Source: an uncultured bacterium
GTDB lineage: Bacteria; Cyanobacteriota; Vampirovibrionia; Gastranaerophilales; Gastranaerophilaceae
NCBI GenBank assembly: GCA_902777855.1
Contig: CACYVN010000008.1
Location: 62,001-126,000 of the forward strand
Reading direction: 5' to 3'
Length of the DNA: 64,000 bases
Shown: positions 50,331 to 60,424 of the stretch, piece after piece
How positions within the stretch are numbered: the stretch's first letter is position 1
Layout of the letters: every line of letters begins with the position of its first letter
The notes under the pieces: model-generated
Databases searched by the model: none
Seen by the model: only the letters and a program-made list of their open reading frames with translations
What the model was told of the DNA's origin: nothing
Made by a program: the position numbers and the translations under genes

Positions 50331-53144
50331 ATGAAAATTGTTCCGAATTTTATAATTTCCAATAATCAAAGCGTTAAACGTTCACTTTCATTTGCTCAAA
50401 ATCCGCAATCTGACAGGAAAAATGTAAATGAAGTTGGCAATGTTACGCCGGATTATAATGTTTCAAAGCCAATATCTTATACTAAAATTGAAGACATTAA
50501 ACTACCTGACAATCTTACTGCACACTATTATAAACTCGGGAACGGGCAGAAAGTTGTAGTTATTCCAAAAGATGGCTCAACTGTTGTAAAAAGCTATGTA
50601 AATACAGGTGCTTTAAATGAACCCGACAGGGTACGCGGTATCAGCCACTACATTGAACACAATCTGTTTAACGGCTCGGAAGCTCTCGGAGATAAAGACT
50701 ATTTCGAAGAGGTACATAAAATGGGCGCTTATACAAACGCTTCAACAAACCTTTCAATTACGGATTATGAAATAGATTCACAGCTGCTTGAAGATACCGA
50801 TTTGGAAAACCAGATTAAGCTCCATGCCGGAATGCTTCAGACTCCAAAATTTTTGCAGGAAAAACTTGATAAAGAGAAAAAGATAGTTAATTCGGAAATC
50901 AATATGTATATGTCCGATGACAGTTCAAGTGCGGAAACGCTGACTTATAAAAACCTGTTCAATATAAAATCAACATCCCCGAATCTTGTCGCAGGGAAAA
51001 CCGATAATATTGATGCCTTAACAAGAGATGATGTTGTTGAATATTTCAATAACAATTATTATCCTGCAAATATCGTAACTGTCATAATAGGCGAAGTTGA
51101 TGAAGCAAAAACAATGGAGCTTATTTCCAAATATTTTAACTCTACAAAAATGCCGGCAGGACAACGCACTTTTGAAAAAATGACTCCGATTGAAAATCCC
51201 GTAAGACAAGATGTCATTTCCAACAAAAAAACGGGTAGTGCCGAAATATATTTAGGTTTTGCAGGTGCAGAAAATAACAATGAAAAAGATCAGGTATATT
51301 TAAGAGCCGTAAATCAGCTCATTTTCGGACTCGCTAATTCAAGAATGAAAAAGACTGAAGAAAAATATTCAACAGATATTTTCCCCTCAATAGACAGAAT
51401 GGGCACAAGACCATCAGACAAAACTGCAATTATGCTAAGAACTTCCGTTCCGGAAGAATATGTTGAACCGATATTAAAAGATATTTATAATGTGTTAACG
51501 GATGTGCTAACAAATCCCCCGACACCCGATGAATTTGAAGCAATAAAAACAAATATCAAAAAAATTAATTCAGTCGGTATGCAATCTTCTGCTGAGCTTT
51601 GCTCTCACATTGGCAGGGATTTTCTAAACGGAACACCGTATAAAACGGCAAATTACGATAAAATTCTGGATGCTATGACTTATGATGATTTCATAAAAAC
51701 AGCAAGAAAATATTATGATTTGAACAAAACTGCTTTGACTGTTGTTCACCCTAAAAATACCACAAAAGAGCAAATTAACAGTAATTACAACAAGACAAAA
51801 GCATCGGTTTCATTCACTGGTGCAAACAAAAAAACTCCAATAAATCTGAATAAAATCGAACAATACAGAATGCCAAATAATTTTGAAGTGGTTCTGATTG
51901 ATTCAGACAGTGATGTCGTCAATTATTCGCTTGCATACTTTAACAAAGACAAAACTCCTAAAAAAGCGGCAATATCGGATATTTTAAATGACATGTTTAA
52001 ATATTGCGGAACGCATCAGCACACATGGCAGCAGCTTGCTGATTTAAGCGATAAAAATGCCATAAACAGCGGTTTAAGAGCCGGTACAAGCAACATGGCA
52101 ATAAGCGGAAGTTTCCCTGTTGATAAAACTGAAATGAGCCTTGATATGTTCAGAGAAAATATACTGCAGGCAGATTTGAATTATAATTTATTCCAGAATG
52201 CGGTTAAACATTGCAAAGACAGATATTCAACCGCAGAACCAAGTGCTTTTGATGCATATGACAAAGCAATGTTTGAGGGGACCCAAAATCAATACACGTA
52301 CAGGGAAAAATTAGAAAGTCTTAAAGATATAACATACTATGATGCTCTTGCACTTTATAACGAAATTTTAACAAAAAGCCAGGGGCAGATTGTCGTTACG
52401 GCGCCATTTTCAAAACATCCTGAATTAAAACAAATAATATTTAATAATGCAGGTTCACTAAACATTGTTCAGCCGAAAAATACAAATCTTGCGCAATGTC
52501 ATATCCAAAATAATGATGTTCAGCTTCATACTGTTGAAACAAACAGAAATCAGGCGGAAATTGTTGAGGGATTTAAATTTAAACAAAACGGAAACATTAA
52601 AGACGATGTCAGCATAATGCTTTTAAATACAATTTTGGGTATGGGGCAGGGCTCAAGGCTGTTTAATGATCTGCGAGAACAAAGACATCTTGCTTATATG
52701 GTGGATTCTATGTATGAAACAAACGGTGATAGCGGAATTTTAAGTCTGGTTATTAAAACTACAACCAACAATACTGAAACGGGAGAAAAATCTCTTGATA
52801 ATATCAAAAAATCAATTGACGGATTTAATGAAAATATTGAAAAGCTCAAAACTCAATATGTTACGGAAGCAGAGCTTGAAAAAGCTAAACGAACAATGAA
52901 ATCCGGTATCCTTTCCTCGCTTGAAATGAATTCGTATAGAAATTCAATTATAGGCGATAATGCTGCAACTGCTTACGGAATTGAATATACAAACAAGCAG
53001 ATTGAAATGATTGATAAAATAACCCCGCAGGATATTTTGAATACTGCAAGAAACATTTTCTGTAACAAACCCATATATTCTATTGCCGCAACAAAGGAAG
53101 CTCTGGATTTTAACAAAGAATATTTTGACAACCTGAAAATTTAG
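50331..53144 (+). CDS. Large M16 peptidase with duplicated halves
   Basis: A 937-residue double-length M16 peptidase. The first half keeps HYIEH (His106, Glu109, His110) with Glu189 as third ligand (78 residues on); the second half (from about 520) lacks it and is the inactive partner domain, as in pitrilysin. It begins MKIVPNF...SLSF, and the halves are joined by 'KASVSFTGANKKTP', a motif like the N-terminus. No signal peptide. AGGTAG stands before the ATG. Confidence 0.88.
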   Translation: MKIVPNFIISNNQSVKRSLSFAQNPQSDRKNVNEVGNVTPDYNVSKPISYTKIEDIKLPDNLTAHYYKLGNGQKVVVIPKDGSTVVKSYVNTGALNEPDRVRGISHYIEHNLFNGSEALGDKDYFEEVHKMGAYTNASTNLSITDYEIDSQLLEDTDLENQIKLHAGMLQTPKFLQEKLDKEKKIVNSEINMYMSDDSSSAETLTYKNLFNIKSTSPNLVAGKTDNIDALTRDDVVEYFNNNYYPANIVTVIIGEVDEAKTMELISKYFNSTKMPAGQRTFEKMTPIENPVRQDVISNKKTGSAEIYLGFAGAENNNEKDQVYLRAVNQLIFGLANSRMKKTEEKYSTDIFPSIDRMGTRPSDKTAIMLRTSVPEEYVEPILKDIYNVLTDVLTNPPTPDEFEAIKTNIKKINSVGMQSSAELCSHIGRDFLNGTPYKTANYDKILDAMTYDDFIKTARKYYDLNKTALTVVHPKNTTKEQINSNYNKTKASVSFTGANKKTPINLNKIEQYRMPNNFEVVLIDSDSDVVNYSLAYFNKDKTPKKAAISDILNDMFKYCGTHQHTWQQLADLSDKNAINSGLRAGTSNMAISGSFPVDKTEMSLDMFRENILQADLNYNLFQNAVKHCKDRYSTAEPSAFDAYDKAMFEGTQNQYTYREKLESLKDITYYDALALYNEILTKSQGQIVVTAPFSKHPELKQIIFNNAGSLNIVQPKNTNLAQCHIQNNDVQLHTVETNRNQAEIVEGFKFKQNGNIKDDVSIMLLNTILGMGQGSRLFNDLREQRHLAYMVDSMYETNGDSGILSLVIKTTTNNTETGEKSLDNIKKSIDGFNENIEKLKTQYVTEAELEKAKRTMKSGILSSLEMNSYRNSIIGDNAATAYGIEYTNKQIEMIDKITPQDILNTARNIFCNKPIYSIAATKEALDFNKEYFDNLKI

Positions 53145-54244
53145 CAATCTTTAATTTGTTTTATAATTCCCTCAACACCGTCAAATTTCGCAAGTTTCAG
53201 AGCATTTTGCTGAACGGTATTTAAAAATTCGTCGTCATTAACAAGCATTTCAATTTTTTTGAGTAGTGCTTCGCTGTCTGTTGCACTATCTTCAAGATAC
53301 AACCCTGCCCCCTGATTGAGCATGTATTTGGCATTTTTTCTCTGATGGTCAGCTGCTGCGTAAGCATAAGGTACAAAAATCGATGCAACCCCGCTTGCGC
53401 AAAGTTCCGAAATACTTAAAGATCCCGCTCTTGATACCGCAATATCACTTGCTTTTAAAACATCTGTCATATTATCAAAATAAGGTTTTATAATAACATT
53501 TTTATCGTTTTTGTATTCGGGGTAAATATTTTCTAAACTCCTAACAACATCATCATAATTCTTTTTCCCCGTCTGGAATATTACCTGCAAATTACGGGAT
53601 GATAATTCTCTAAGTATTCCTACAGTTGCATCATTTATTTTTTTTGCACCCTGAGAACCGCCCATAATACATATCGTCAGCTTATTTTTAATCCCCAAAT
53701 TACTTCTCGCCTGCTCCTTTGTCAAAGTCGCAAACTCTTTTCGTATCGGATTCCCGTTCACAAAACAGTTGTTATTATGTAATTTTTTGCACTCAACCTC
53801 AAACGCAACGGAAATACTTTTGGCAAACGGGGCAAATCTCCTTGTTACAAGTCCCGGATTTGCATCACAATCATGCATAACAAAAGGAACTTTCATTGTC
53901 ATACCTGCAAATAACACCGGAGCAGAAACATATCCGCCGGTACCAAAAATAGCGTTGGGCTTATATTTAAAAATATATATACAGCATTTCAGCCATGCAA
54001 AAAGCATTTGAAAAGACCATTTTAAAAAAGTTAATGTAGCTTTTCTCGGCATTCCGGAACTGTTAACAGGGAGAAAAGTATAATTTTTTGAAGAAGTAAT
54101 ATTTGCCTCAAGATTATTAGGATTTCCTACATAATAAATTTTTTCGGTATCTTCCTGCTCAAGTAACCCATCGGCAACTGCAATAGCAGGATAAATATGC
54201 CCCCCGGTTCCTCCGCCCGTTATAAAATATGTCTTTTTATGCAT
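53141..54244 (-). CDS. murG: Lipid II synthase MurG
   Basis: Adds GlcNAc to lipid I at the inner face of the membrane. The 367-residue GT28 protein begins 'YFITGGGTGGHIYPAIAVAD' and has IFGTGGYVSAPV, 'CIMGGSQGAKKIND' and 'SRAGSLSISELCASGVASIF'. It overlaps ftsW by 8 bases and ends the mur block. Confidence 0.96.
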   Translation of the reverse strand: MHKKTYFITGGGTGGHIYPAIAVADGLLEQEDTEKIYYVGNPNNLEANITSSKNYTFLPVNSSGMPRKATLTFLKWSFQMLFAWLKCCIYIFKYKPNAIFGTGGYVSAPVLFAGMTMKVPFVMHDCDANPGLVTRRFAPFAKSISVAFEVECKKLHNNNCFVNGNPIRKEFATLTKEQARSNLGIKNKLTICIMGGSQGAKKINDATVGILRELSSRNLQVIFQTGKKNYDDVVRSLENIYPEYKNDKNVIIKPYFDNMTDVLKASDIAVSRAGSLSISELCASGVASIFVPYAYAAADHQRKNAKYMLNQGAGLYLEDSATDSEALLKKIEMLVNDDEFLNTVQQNALKLAKFDGVEGIIKQIKDC

Positions 54245-55421
54245 TTGCTTCTGCCTTTACTTTCTTAATTCTTTGTCTTGAAATATTTAACAAAATTCCA
54301 ATCATTGATAAAAATACAATTATTGAAGTCCCGCCGTAGCTGATGAACGGCAGGGTAACACCTGTTACAGGGAAAAGAGAACTTGCAACCGCCATATTTA
54401 AAAATGCCTGAAATCCTAAGATAAATGTTATACCTATCGCAAGAAGTTTTCCATACATATCCGGGCACCTTTTTGCTATTCTTAATCCGCTGTAAACAAG
54501 AGCGGTAAATAATCCTATTATAAAAAAGCAACCTAAAAAGCCAAATTCTTCCGCAATAATCGAAAAAATAAAATCAGTATGGCATTCAGGCAGATAAGCA
54601 AGTTTCTGAATGGAACCTCCGTATCCTGTTCCGCTGAAACCGCCGGATGCAAAAGCAATCAGCGATTGAATGATATTATAACCCTTACCCTGTGCATCAC
54701 TGCCCGGATTAAGCCAAATTGTAATTCTGTCCATTTGATATCCATGTAAAAGTTTGGGTATCATTGAAACAACTCCAAGACCGATAATCCCTCCTCCGAT
54801 ACCAATGACAAGCCAAGGCCCGCTTGCTGCTATGTACAATGCAAGACTTGTACACAAAAGTATAATAACCATACTCAAATTAGGTTGTTTAAATACAAGA
54901 AATAACACAATTAACAAGGGGATGAAAACACTTACAATAAACTTGGGTTCAAATATATTAACCTTATCTTTAAATGCACTTGCAAGCATCATACAAAAAA
55001 GCGGTTTTGCGAACTCAGATGGCTGAAGCTGCATAAAGCCCAAATTCATCCAGCGTCTTGCCCCGTTTATTTCCATACCTAAAGGGGTGAACATTACAAT
55101 ACAAAGTAAAATTACTACTATCCATAAAAATTTTGTATTAAATTTTTCAAGCTTGTGATAATCAAATTTTGTAAAAAATACAAGAGCAAAAAATCCAACT
55201 CCTGCAAATATACCCTGTTTCAATAGGAAACTTATTAAAGGTGCACCCTCTCTCATACATTTTGGGGCTGTAGCTGAAAATATTGCAAGAAATCCGGTAA
55301 TAACAAGAAATATTACCATAATAAGCAAACGCTTGTCAGGAGCCCCCAACATTACATTGGACTTCCTTTTTTCAGTATTCGTATTTTGCCTTAACGGATT
55401 ATTATATTCTTGATAAGACAT
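54237..55421 (-). CDS. ftsW: Cell-division SEDS protein FtsW
   Basis: A 394-residue SEDS glycosyltransferase with about ten helices. It has 'MFTPLGMEINGARRWMNLGF', 'MQLQPSEFAKPLF', 'GGFSGTGYGGSIQKLAYLPE' with HTDFIFSIIAEEFG and GVTLPFISYGGTS. The ATG at 55421 is preferred; it overlaps murD by 20 bases. Location in a mur cluster supports FtsW over RodA. Confidence 0.93.
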   Translation of the reverse strand: MSYQEYNNPLRQNTNTEKRKSNVMLGAPDKRLLIMVIFLVITGFLAIFSATAPKCMREGAPLISFLLKQGIFAGVGFFALVFFTKFDYHKLEKFNTKFLWIVVILLCIVMFTPLGMEINGARRWMNLGFMQLQPSEFAKPLFCMMLASAFKDKVNIFEPKFIVSVFIPLLIVLFLVFKQPNLSMVIILLCTSLALYIAASGPWLVIGIGGGIIGLGVVSMIPKLLHGYQMDRITIWLNPGSDAQGKGYNIIQSLIAFASGGFSGTGYGGSIQKLAYLPECHTDFIFSIIAEEFGFLGCFFIIGLFTALVYSGLRIAKRCPDMYGKLLAIGITFILGFQAFLNMAVASSLFPVTGVTLPFISYGGTSIIVFLSMIGILLNISRQRIKKVKAEANA

Positions 55422-56748
55422 GTGCCCTGAATACCTCTCCCCTGTGTTCGTAACTGTTAAACATGTCAAAACTTGCACACGCAGGTGACAACAGAACTAC
55501 ATTCGGATTTAGACTTGTTCCTTTATCGATTGCACTTTCCAGTGTTTTTTCTTTAATGATATTATTAAAACCGTTTTTGATTAAATTTTGTTCAAATCTG
55601 TCTGCAGCTTCTCCGATTAAAATAACTGTTTTTATATGTTTATTAACGGATTGACAAAATTCGGTCAAATCGGTATTTTTGTCTCTGCCGCCTGCAATGA
55701 GGACAACATTTTGATTATTAAAAGAATTTATTGCAACAATAGATGCTTCAGGATTTGTTGCTTTTGAATCATTATAGTATGTTGTGCCGTCTTTTGTTGC
55801 AATTTTTTCTAACCTGTGTGCAGGTGCTTTAAATTCCGCGACGGCATTTCTTATTGTTTCATTATCTATTCCTGTTAATTTTGCGCAAATAACTGCACAT
55901 TCAATATTCTGATAATTATGTTCTCCTATTAAATGACAATCAGAAAGATTTACTATTTCTTCCTCTTTACCATCCTGCCTAAAGATAATCCTTCCACATG
56001 ATTCATAACAGCAATTATCTCCGATACTACCCCCAAACAAGAATAATTTTCCCTTTACTTCTTTTGAAAATTCTAAAAGTTTTTCATCTCTAACATTTAG
56101 AACGCAATATTTTGCGGTTTGCGGCTCACGAAATACGCGCGCTTTTGCATTAAAGTAATTCTCAAGTCCGTTATGCCAGTCAATATGATCAGGAGTGAAA
56201 TTAGTCCAAACTGCAATATAAGGTTTTAGGGACGTACTCATATCAAGCTGGAATGAACTTGCTTCGCATACAAAGTAATCAAGATTCTCGTCTGCAACAA
56301 GACAAGGCGGTGTTCCGATGTTTCCGCAGGCTTCAGTTTTAAGTTTTTTGCTCAAAATATGCTGAGTAAGTGATGTGGTTGTTGTTTTTCCGTTAGTCCC
56401 CGTGATAATTATAAACGGGATATCACATTCTCTGTAAGCAAGTTCAAGCTCTGATATAACTGGTATCTGCTCTGCACGAACACGTTTTATAATCTGACTG
56501 TAAGGCGATATTCCCGGGCTTGTAACCGCAATATCCGATTTTTTAATAAATTCGTCGCTATGACCGCCATATTCAACATGAACCCCAATATCTTCAAGCA
56601 TCTTTGCATTATCAGACTGTTCTTTTGTCGTAATATCATTATATTCTGTCAGATAAACATCTGCACCGTGCTTTTTTGCAAATTTTGCAGCGGCAATTCC
56701 GCTTTTTGATAATCCTAAAACAAGAACCTTTTTACCTCTTACGCTCAT
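55402..56748 (-). CDS. murD: UDP-N-acetylmuramoylalanine-D-glutamate ligase
   Basis: Adds D-Glu to UDP-MurNAc-L-Ala. The 448-residue protein has the P-loop 'IITGTNGKTTTTSLTQHIL', 'TNFTPDHIDWHNGLENYF', PAHRLE and YYNDSKATNPEAS. It meets mraY by a 1-base overlap. Confidence 0.96.
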   Translation of the reverse strand: MSVRGKKVLVLGLSKSGIAAAKFAKKHGADVYLTEYNDITTKEQSDNAKMLEDIGVHVEYGGHSDEFIKKSDIAVTSPGISPYSQIIKRVRAEQIPVISELELAYRECDIPFIIITGTNGKTTTTSLTQHILSKKLKTEACGNIGTPPCLVADENLDYFVCEASSFQLDMSTSLKPYIAVWTNFTPDHIDWHNGLENYFNAKARVFREPQTAKYCVLNVRDEKLLEFSKEVKGKLFLFGGSIGDNCCYESCGRIIFRQDGKEEEIVNLSDCHLIGEHNYQNIECAVICAKLTGIDNETIRNAVAEFKAPAHRLEKIATKDGTTYYNDSKATNPEASIVAINSFNNQNVVLIAGGRDKNTDLTEFCQSVNKHIKTVILIGEAADRFEQNLIKNGFNNIIKEKTLESAIDKGTSLNPNVVLLSPACASFDMFNSYEHRGEVFRAHVLSRI

Positions 56749-57728
56749 TATAAAATCCCCTTAGTAAATAATCCGTATAAAACAACTGCAAAAGCCGAAA
56801 ACAGAAAAGAAACAATTGAAAATACTATAACAACTTTTTTTTCATTCCATCCTAAAAGCTCAAAATGATGGTGAATAGGCGCCATCTTGAAAACTCTTTT
56901 GCCGGTTGTTTTAAAACTCGTAACCTGAATAATAACCGATAGAGTTTCCATTACAAAAACGGCACCGAAAAATATCAGCAAAAATTCGAATTTCCCGAGC
57001 ACTGCAAGAGTCCCTAACAAACCACCGATTGCAAGAGACCCGGTATCTCCCATAAACACTTGTGCTTTTGGTTTGTTATATTGCAAAAAACCGACTAACG
57101 CACCGGCAACGGTTGCAGATATAATCGCTAAATCTGTTTTTCCTGACAACAATGCAATTATTGCACAAGCTACAAAAGCAGAAACTCCGCAACCTGCAGC
57201 CAAACCGTCAAGTCCGTCGGTTAAATTGTAAGCATTTGATGAACCTGTTATGATAAATACCGCAAAGACCGGATACAACCAGCCCATATTTATTGTCCAA
57301 TGTCCTATTGAAAAATTACACGCTTCGGGATGTGATATTACAAGTGCAATTGTAGGTAATAGCGCTATTGCAATCTGTCTGAATAATTTTCCTCTTGGAG
57401 TTAAACCGTCGTTACCTTTACCTTTTATCTTAATATAATCATCCTGAAATCCGGCAAGAGTATAGAAAAATAAAGTTATTACAGTAATAAGTGCTTTTGT
57501 TGACATTTCCTGAGCCAGAGACAAAACAATAACAGAAGCCATAATTATTGCCCCCACTATAAAGACTCCGCCGGTTGTCGGAGTTCCCTGTTTCTGAGCG
57601 TGGTTTTCAGGGGCAAGGTCTTTTACATATTGCCCAATCATTTTTTTTCTCAACAAATCTATATACGGCACTCCGAAAAGTGAACAGAAAATGAACCCTA
57701 ACAGAAATGCAACTGCGGTCATTATCAT
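56748..57728 (-). CDS. mraY: Phospho-MurNAc-pentapeptide transferase
   Basis: Makes lipid I in the membrane. The 326-residue polytopic protein has 'AQKQGTPTTGGVFIVGAIIM', the Asp pair in 'FQDDYIKI', NAYNLTDGLDGLAAG and 'FMGDTGSLAIGG', and MAPIHHHFELLGW at the end. Confidence 0.96.
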   Translation of the reverse strand: MIMTAVAFLLGFIFCSLFGVPYIDLLRKKMIGQYVKDLAPENHAQKQGTPTTGGVFIVGAIIMASVIVLSLAQEMSTKALITVITLFFYTLAGFQDDYIKIKGKGNDGLTPRGKLFRQIAIALLPTIALVISHPEACNFSIGHWTINMGWLYPVFAVFIITGSSNAYNLTDGLDGLAAGCGVSAFVACAIIALLSGKTDLAIISATVAGALVGFLQYNKPKAQVFMGDTGSLAIGGLLGTLAVLGKFEFLLIFFGAVFVMETLSVIIQVTSFKTTGKRVFKMAPIHHHFELLGWNEKKVVIVFSIVSFLFSAFAVVLYGLFTKGIL

Positions 57729-57742
57729 TTTTTATATATCCC

Positions 57743-59068
57743 TCATTCTTTTTTTATTTTTTCAAGTATTTCTTCAAACTTCATTGCTCTTGAAGCCTTT
57801 AAAAATATTGTATTACTCTTGTCTAAATTTTCAACAATGTAAAGAGCAACCTGCTCATTATTGTCAAAATATTCGACTTCAAATCCCTCAATTTCAAGTG
57901 GTTTGCCAATCTCACAGGCAAGTTTACCTACTAAAATGTACTTAACATATTTGTTAATTGAGGATAGATATTCCCCGACTTCCCGGTGATATCTGATTTC
58001 ATCATTGCCAAGTTCTGCCATATCTCCCAGAATTACAACAGGGTTGGGATAAAGTTCTGCGAAAGCTTTAACAGATGCTTTCATCGACTCGGGATTGGCA
58101 TTATAACTGTCATTGATAAATTTATATCCTTTAATTCCCTCGACTTCCCAGCGTTTTTCAATCGGATGATAAGTCTTTAGTCCTTTGGCAATTTCTTCCG
58201 GTGTCATTCCTGTTTTTAAACCGAGATTTACAGCCGAAAGCGAATTTTCGATATTATAATCTCCCTCAACATTTAATTCATAAATATTACCTTTATACTC
58301 AAATTTTGAATATGAAGGTTTTCTTTCTAAAACAACAACATCATCTAATGAATAAAAAATCTTTTCACCTTTGAATTTGAGATGTTTTTTGATTATATCC
58401 TGATTAAGAGAAATAAATATTCCCTCATTACTTAATCCATTTGCTATTTCACATTTAGCAATTGCTATATTATCCAAAGAACCTAATCTCCCGACATGTG
58501 CACTGCCACTGTTTGTAACTATTGCATAATCGGGATTGAGATATCTGGTAATGTAATCAATTTCACCTAAGCCACGCATACCCATTTCAACAATAAGCAT
58601 TTGTGTATCTTCAGGCATTGAAAGTATTGTTTGGCAAAACCCTATTTCATTATTATGATTAGAAAAAGTTTTATGAGTTCTAAATTTATAGTTCAAAACC
58701 GAATAAACCATTTCTTTGGTGGTAGTTTTGCCGGCACTACCCGTAATACCGACAACAACAGGATTAATTTTGTTTCGGTAAAACTGTGCAATTTTCATAT
58801 AAGCATCTTTTGTATCAGATACTTTCAGAACAAAATCAGCATTATCAAAGACAAAATCACTTGTCGTAAAATACGCTTTTGAACCATTTTCAAGAGCCTT
58901 ATCAATAAATTTTTCACCGTCAAATGTTTCCCCTTTTAACGGTAAATAAATATCATTCGGAGTTATAGTTCTTGTATCGGTTGATATATTAAACTTAGAA
59001 ACACAACTGTTATCTTTTAAAACTTTTGCTCCCGTTGCCTCAATTAAATCATTTTTATCAAACATCAT
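57743..59068 (-). CDS. murF: UDP-MurNAc-tripeptide D-alanyl-D-alanine ligase
   Basis: Completes the pentapeptide. The 441-residue protein has GITGSAGKTTTKEMVYSVL, 'EMGMRGLGEIDYITRYLNPD', FINDSYNANPESMKASV and 'VVILGDMAELG'. First gene of murF-mraY-murD-ftsW-murG; murC and murB lie elsewhere. Confidence 0.95.
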   Translation of the reverse strand: MMFDKNDLIEATGAKVLKDNSCVSKFNISTDTRTITPNDIYLPLKGETFDGEKFIDKALENGSKAYFTTSDFVFDNADFVLKVSDTKDAYMKIAQFYRNKINPVVVGITGSAGKTTTKEMVYSVLNYKFRTHKTFSNHNNEIGFCQTILSMPEDTQMLIVEMGMRGLGEIDYITRYLNPDYAIVTNSGSAHVGRLGSLDNIAIAKCEIANGLSNEGIFISLNQDIIKKHLKFKGEKIFYSLDDVVVLERKPSYSKFEYKGNIYELNVEGDYNIENSLSAVNLGLKTGMTPEEIAKGLKTYHPIEKRWEVEGIKGYKFINDSYNANPESMKASVKAFAELYPNPVVILGDMAELGNDEIRYHREVGEYLSSINKYVKYILVGKLACEIGKPLEIEGFEVEYFDNNEQVALYIVENLDKSNTIFLKASRAMKFEEILEKIKKE

Positions 59069-59128
59069 AAAAATATTTTACTCCAAATAATAAATATTAA
59101 TTTAAAAATTAACAAATATTAAAAATGC

Positions 59129-59157
59129 TTGACAACAGGTTATCAGCGGGAGATAAT
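59129..59157 (+). promoter_or_regulatory. rplU promoter, TTGACA-N17-GATAAT
   Basis: TTGACA at 59129-59134 and GATAAT at 59152-59157. The leader of about 85 bases contains a hairpin AACCTTT/AAAGGTT at 59191-59220. Confidence 0.7.
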
Positions 59158-59249
59158 TATCATAGTGATTACTCGGGCAATCGTTTATAAAACCTTTAAC
59201 ACTAGCTTTTTATAAAGGTTACGAACCCACAATTTGAAAGGACAAAATA

Positions 59250-59606
59250 ATGTACGCAATTGTAGAAACAGGCGGGAAACAGTATCAGGTAGAAGAAGGA
59301 CGCTACGTTGATATTGAAAAATTAGAAGGTGATGTAGACTCTAAAGTTACTTTTGACAATATCGTTATGATAGTAAACGGTAAAAAATCAAAAGTCGGAC
59401 AACCTTATGTATCTGGTGCTTCTGTTGAAGGAAAAATTCTTAAACAGGACAAAGCAAAGAAAATTATTGTTTTCAAACAGAGACCTAAAAAAGGATACAG
59501 AAAAAAACAAGGTCACAGACAAGAATATACAAGAGTAATGATTTCAAAAATCAGAACTTCGGCAAAAAAAGCTGCTAAAGAAGAAACAACAGAAACAGCT
59601 GAATAA
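59250..59606 (+). CDS. rplU: 50S ribosomal protein L21
   Basis: A 118-residue L21 with 'MYAIVETGGKQYQVEEGRYV', VVFKQRPKKGYRKKQGHRQ and a Lys/Ala/Glu tail. GAAAGGAC precedes the ATG. Followed by rpmA 31 bases later, the usual order. Confidence 0.97.
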   Translation: MYAIVETGGKQYQVEEGRYVDIEKLEGDVDSKVTFDNIVMIVNGKKSKVGQPYVSGASVEGKILKQDKAKKIIVFKQRPKKGYRKKQGHRQEYTRVMISKIRTSAKKAAKEETTETAE

Positions 59607-59637
59607 TCAGGAAAAATAATTAAAAGGAGAATATAAA

Positions 59638-59892
59638 ATGGCACATAAGAAAGGTATGGGATCCACCCGTAACGGTCGTGACTCCGAAGCGAAGCGCTTA
59701 GGTGTTAAAAAGTTCGGTGGTGAAACAGTAAAAGCAGGTAACATCCTTGTTCGTCAAAGAGGAACAAAAATCCATCCGGGGAACAATGTAGGCATTGGTT
59801 CGGATGATACTTTGTATGCATTGATTGACGGTCAGGTTAAATTTGAACCTCACAGACGTGACAGAAAACAGGTTTCTGTATACTCTGCTTAA
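59638..59892 (+). CDS. rpmA: 50S ribosomal protein L27
   Basis: An 84-residue L27 beginning [20 protein letters not shown], without the cleaved N-terminal extension seen in some Firmicutes, with '[20 protein letters not shown]'. AAAAGGAG precedes the ATG. Confidence 0.98.
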   Translation: MAHKKGMGSTRNGRDSEAKRLGVKKFGGETVKAGNILVRQRGTKIHPGNNVGIGSDDTLYALIDGQVKFEPHRRDRKQVSVYSA

Positions 59893-59906
59893 TCAAATGA
59901 TTAATA

Positions 59907-59943
59907 ATAAAAGAGCCGAGGTTAATACCTCGGCTCTTTTATT
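59907..59943. terminator. Bidirectional terminator
   Basis: AAAAGAGCCGAGGT/ACCTCGGCTCTTTT around TAAT, then T residues. Confidence 0.9.
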
Positions 59944-59948
59944 TCTTT

Positions 59949-60242
59949 TTAAACCTCGACATCAGCATATTCTTTATCGGGGATATAATCTGCATCGGCA
60001 ATAACCAACTGAGTCGGTTTGCCTTTCGGCGGAACTACATCTGCATATTTATCAGCAATTTCCTGCGGTACAACAAATGAAGATTTAGGTTTTATTGTAA
60101 GTTCTCCTCCGCTTGCATAAACTCCGGTCATTTGAATTGTACCAATTTTACCTGCTTTTGAGGTTTTATCTGTTTTACCGATATTAAATAATTTTGAAAT
60201 TCCTGATGCAGCACCAAGTCCTTTAGTTGTTAAATCTTTCAT
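59949..60242 (-). CDS. Small hypothetical protein
   Basis: A 97-residue protein with Gly/Lys-rich start and a polar Pro/Asp-rich end; no known domain. GGAG stands 8 bases before the ATG. The upstream motif (site h) is a variant of the shared promoter, but the 180-base upstream gap shows no other feature. Confidence 0.6.
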   Translation of the reverse strand: MKDLTTKGLGAASGISKLFNIGKTDKTSKAGKIGTIQMTGVYASGGELTIKPKSSFVVPQEIADKYADVVPPKGKPTQLVIADADYIPDKEYADVEV

Positions 60243-60275
60243 CTTACTATCTCCATGTTCTCTTCTCTATACCTT

Positions 60276-60305
60276 AATAAAGTATTTTGAAAAGTCACAA
60301 TTTCA
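60276..60305 (-). promoter_or_regulatory. TGAAATTGT-N15-TTTATT promoter-like motif (site h)
   Basis: Same spacing and same AATAC before the second half as at 21874-21903; 34 bases before the 97-residue protein gene. Confidence 0.4.
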
Positions 60306-60424
60306 GAGTCGGTTTATTTTGTTACATTGCTTAATATTTAATTTACATATTATTGTTACGTGCAAACAAAGATTGTGTAGTAATCGCTCTATTCAATTCC
60401 TGACATAGTTAACTACATAAGCCC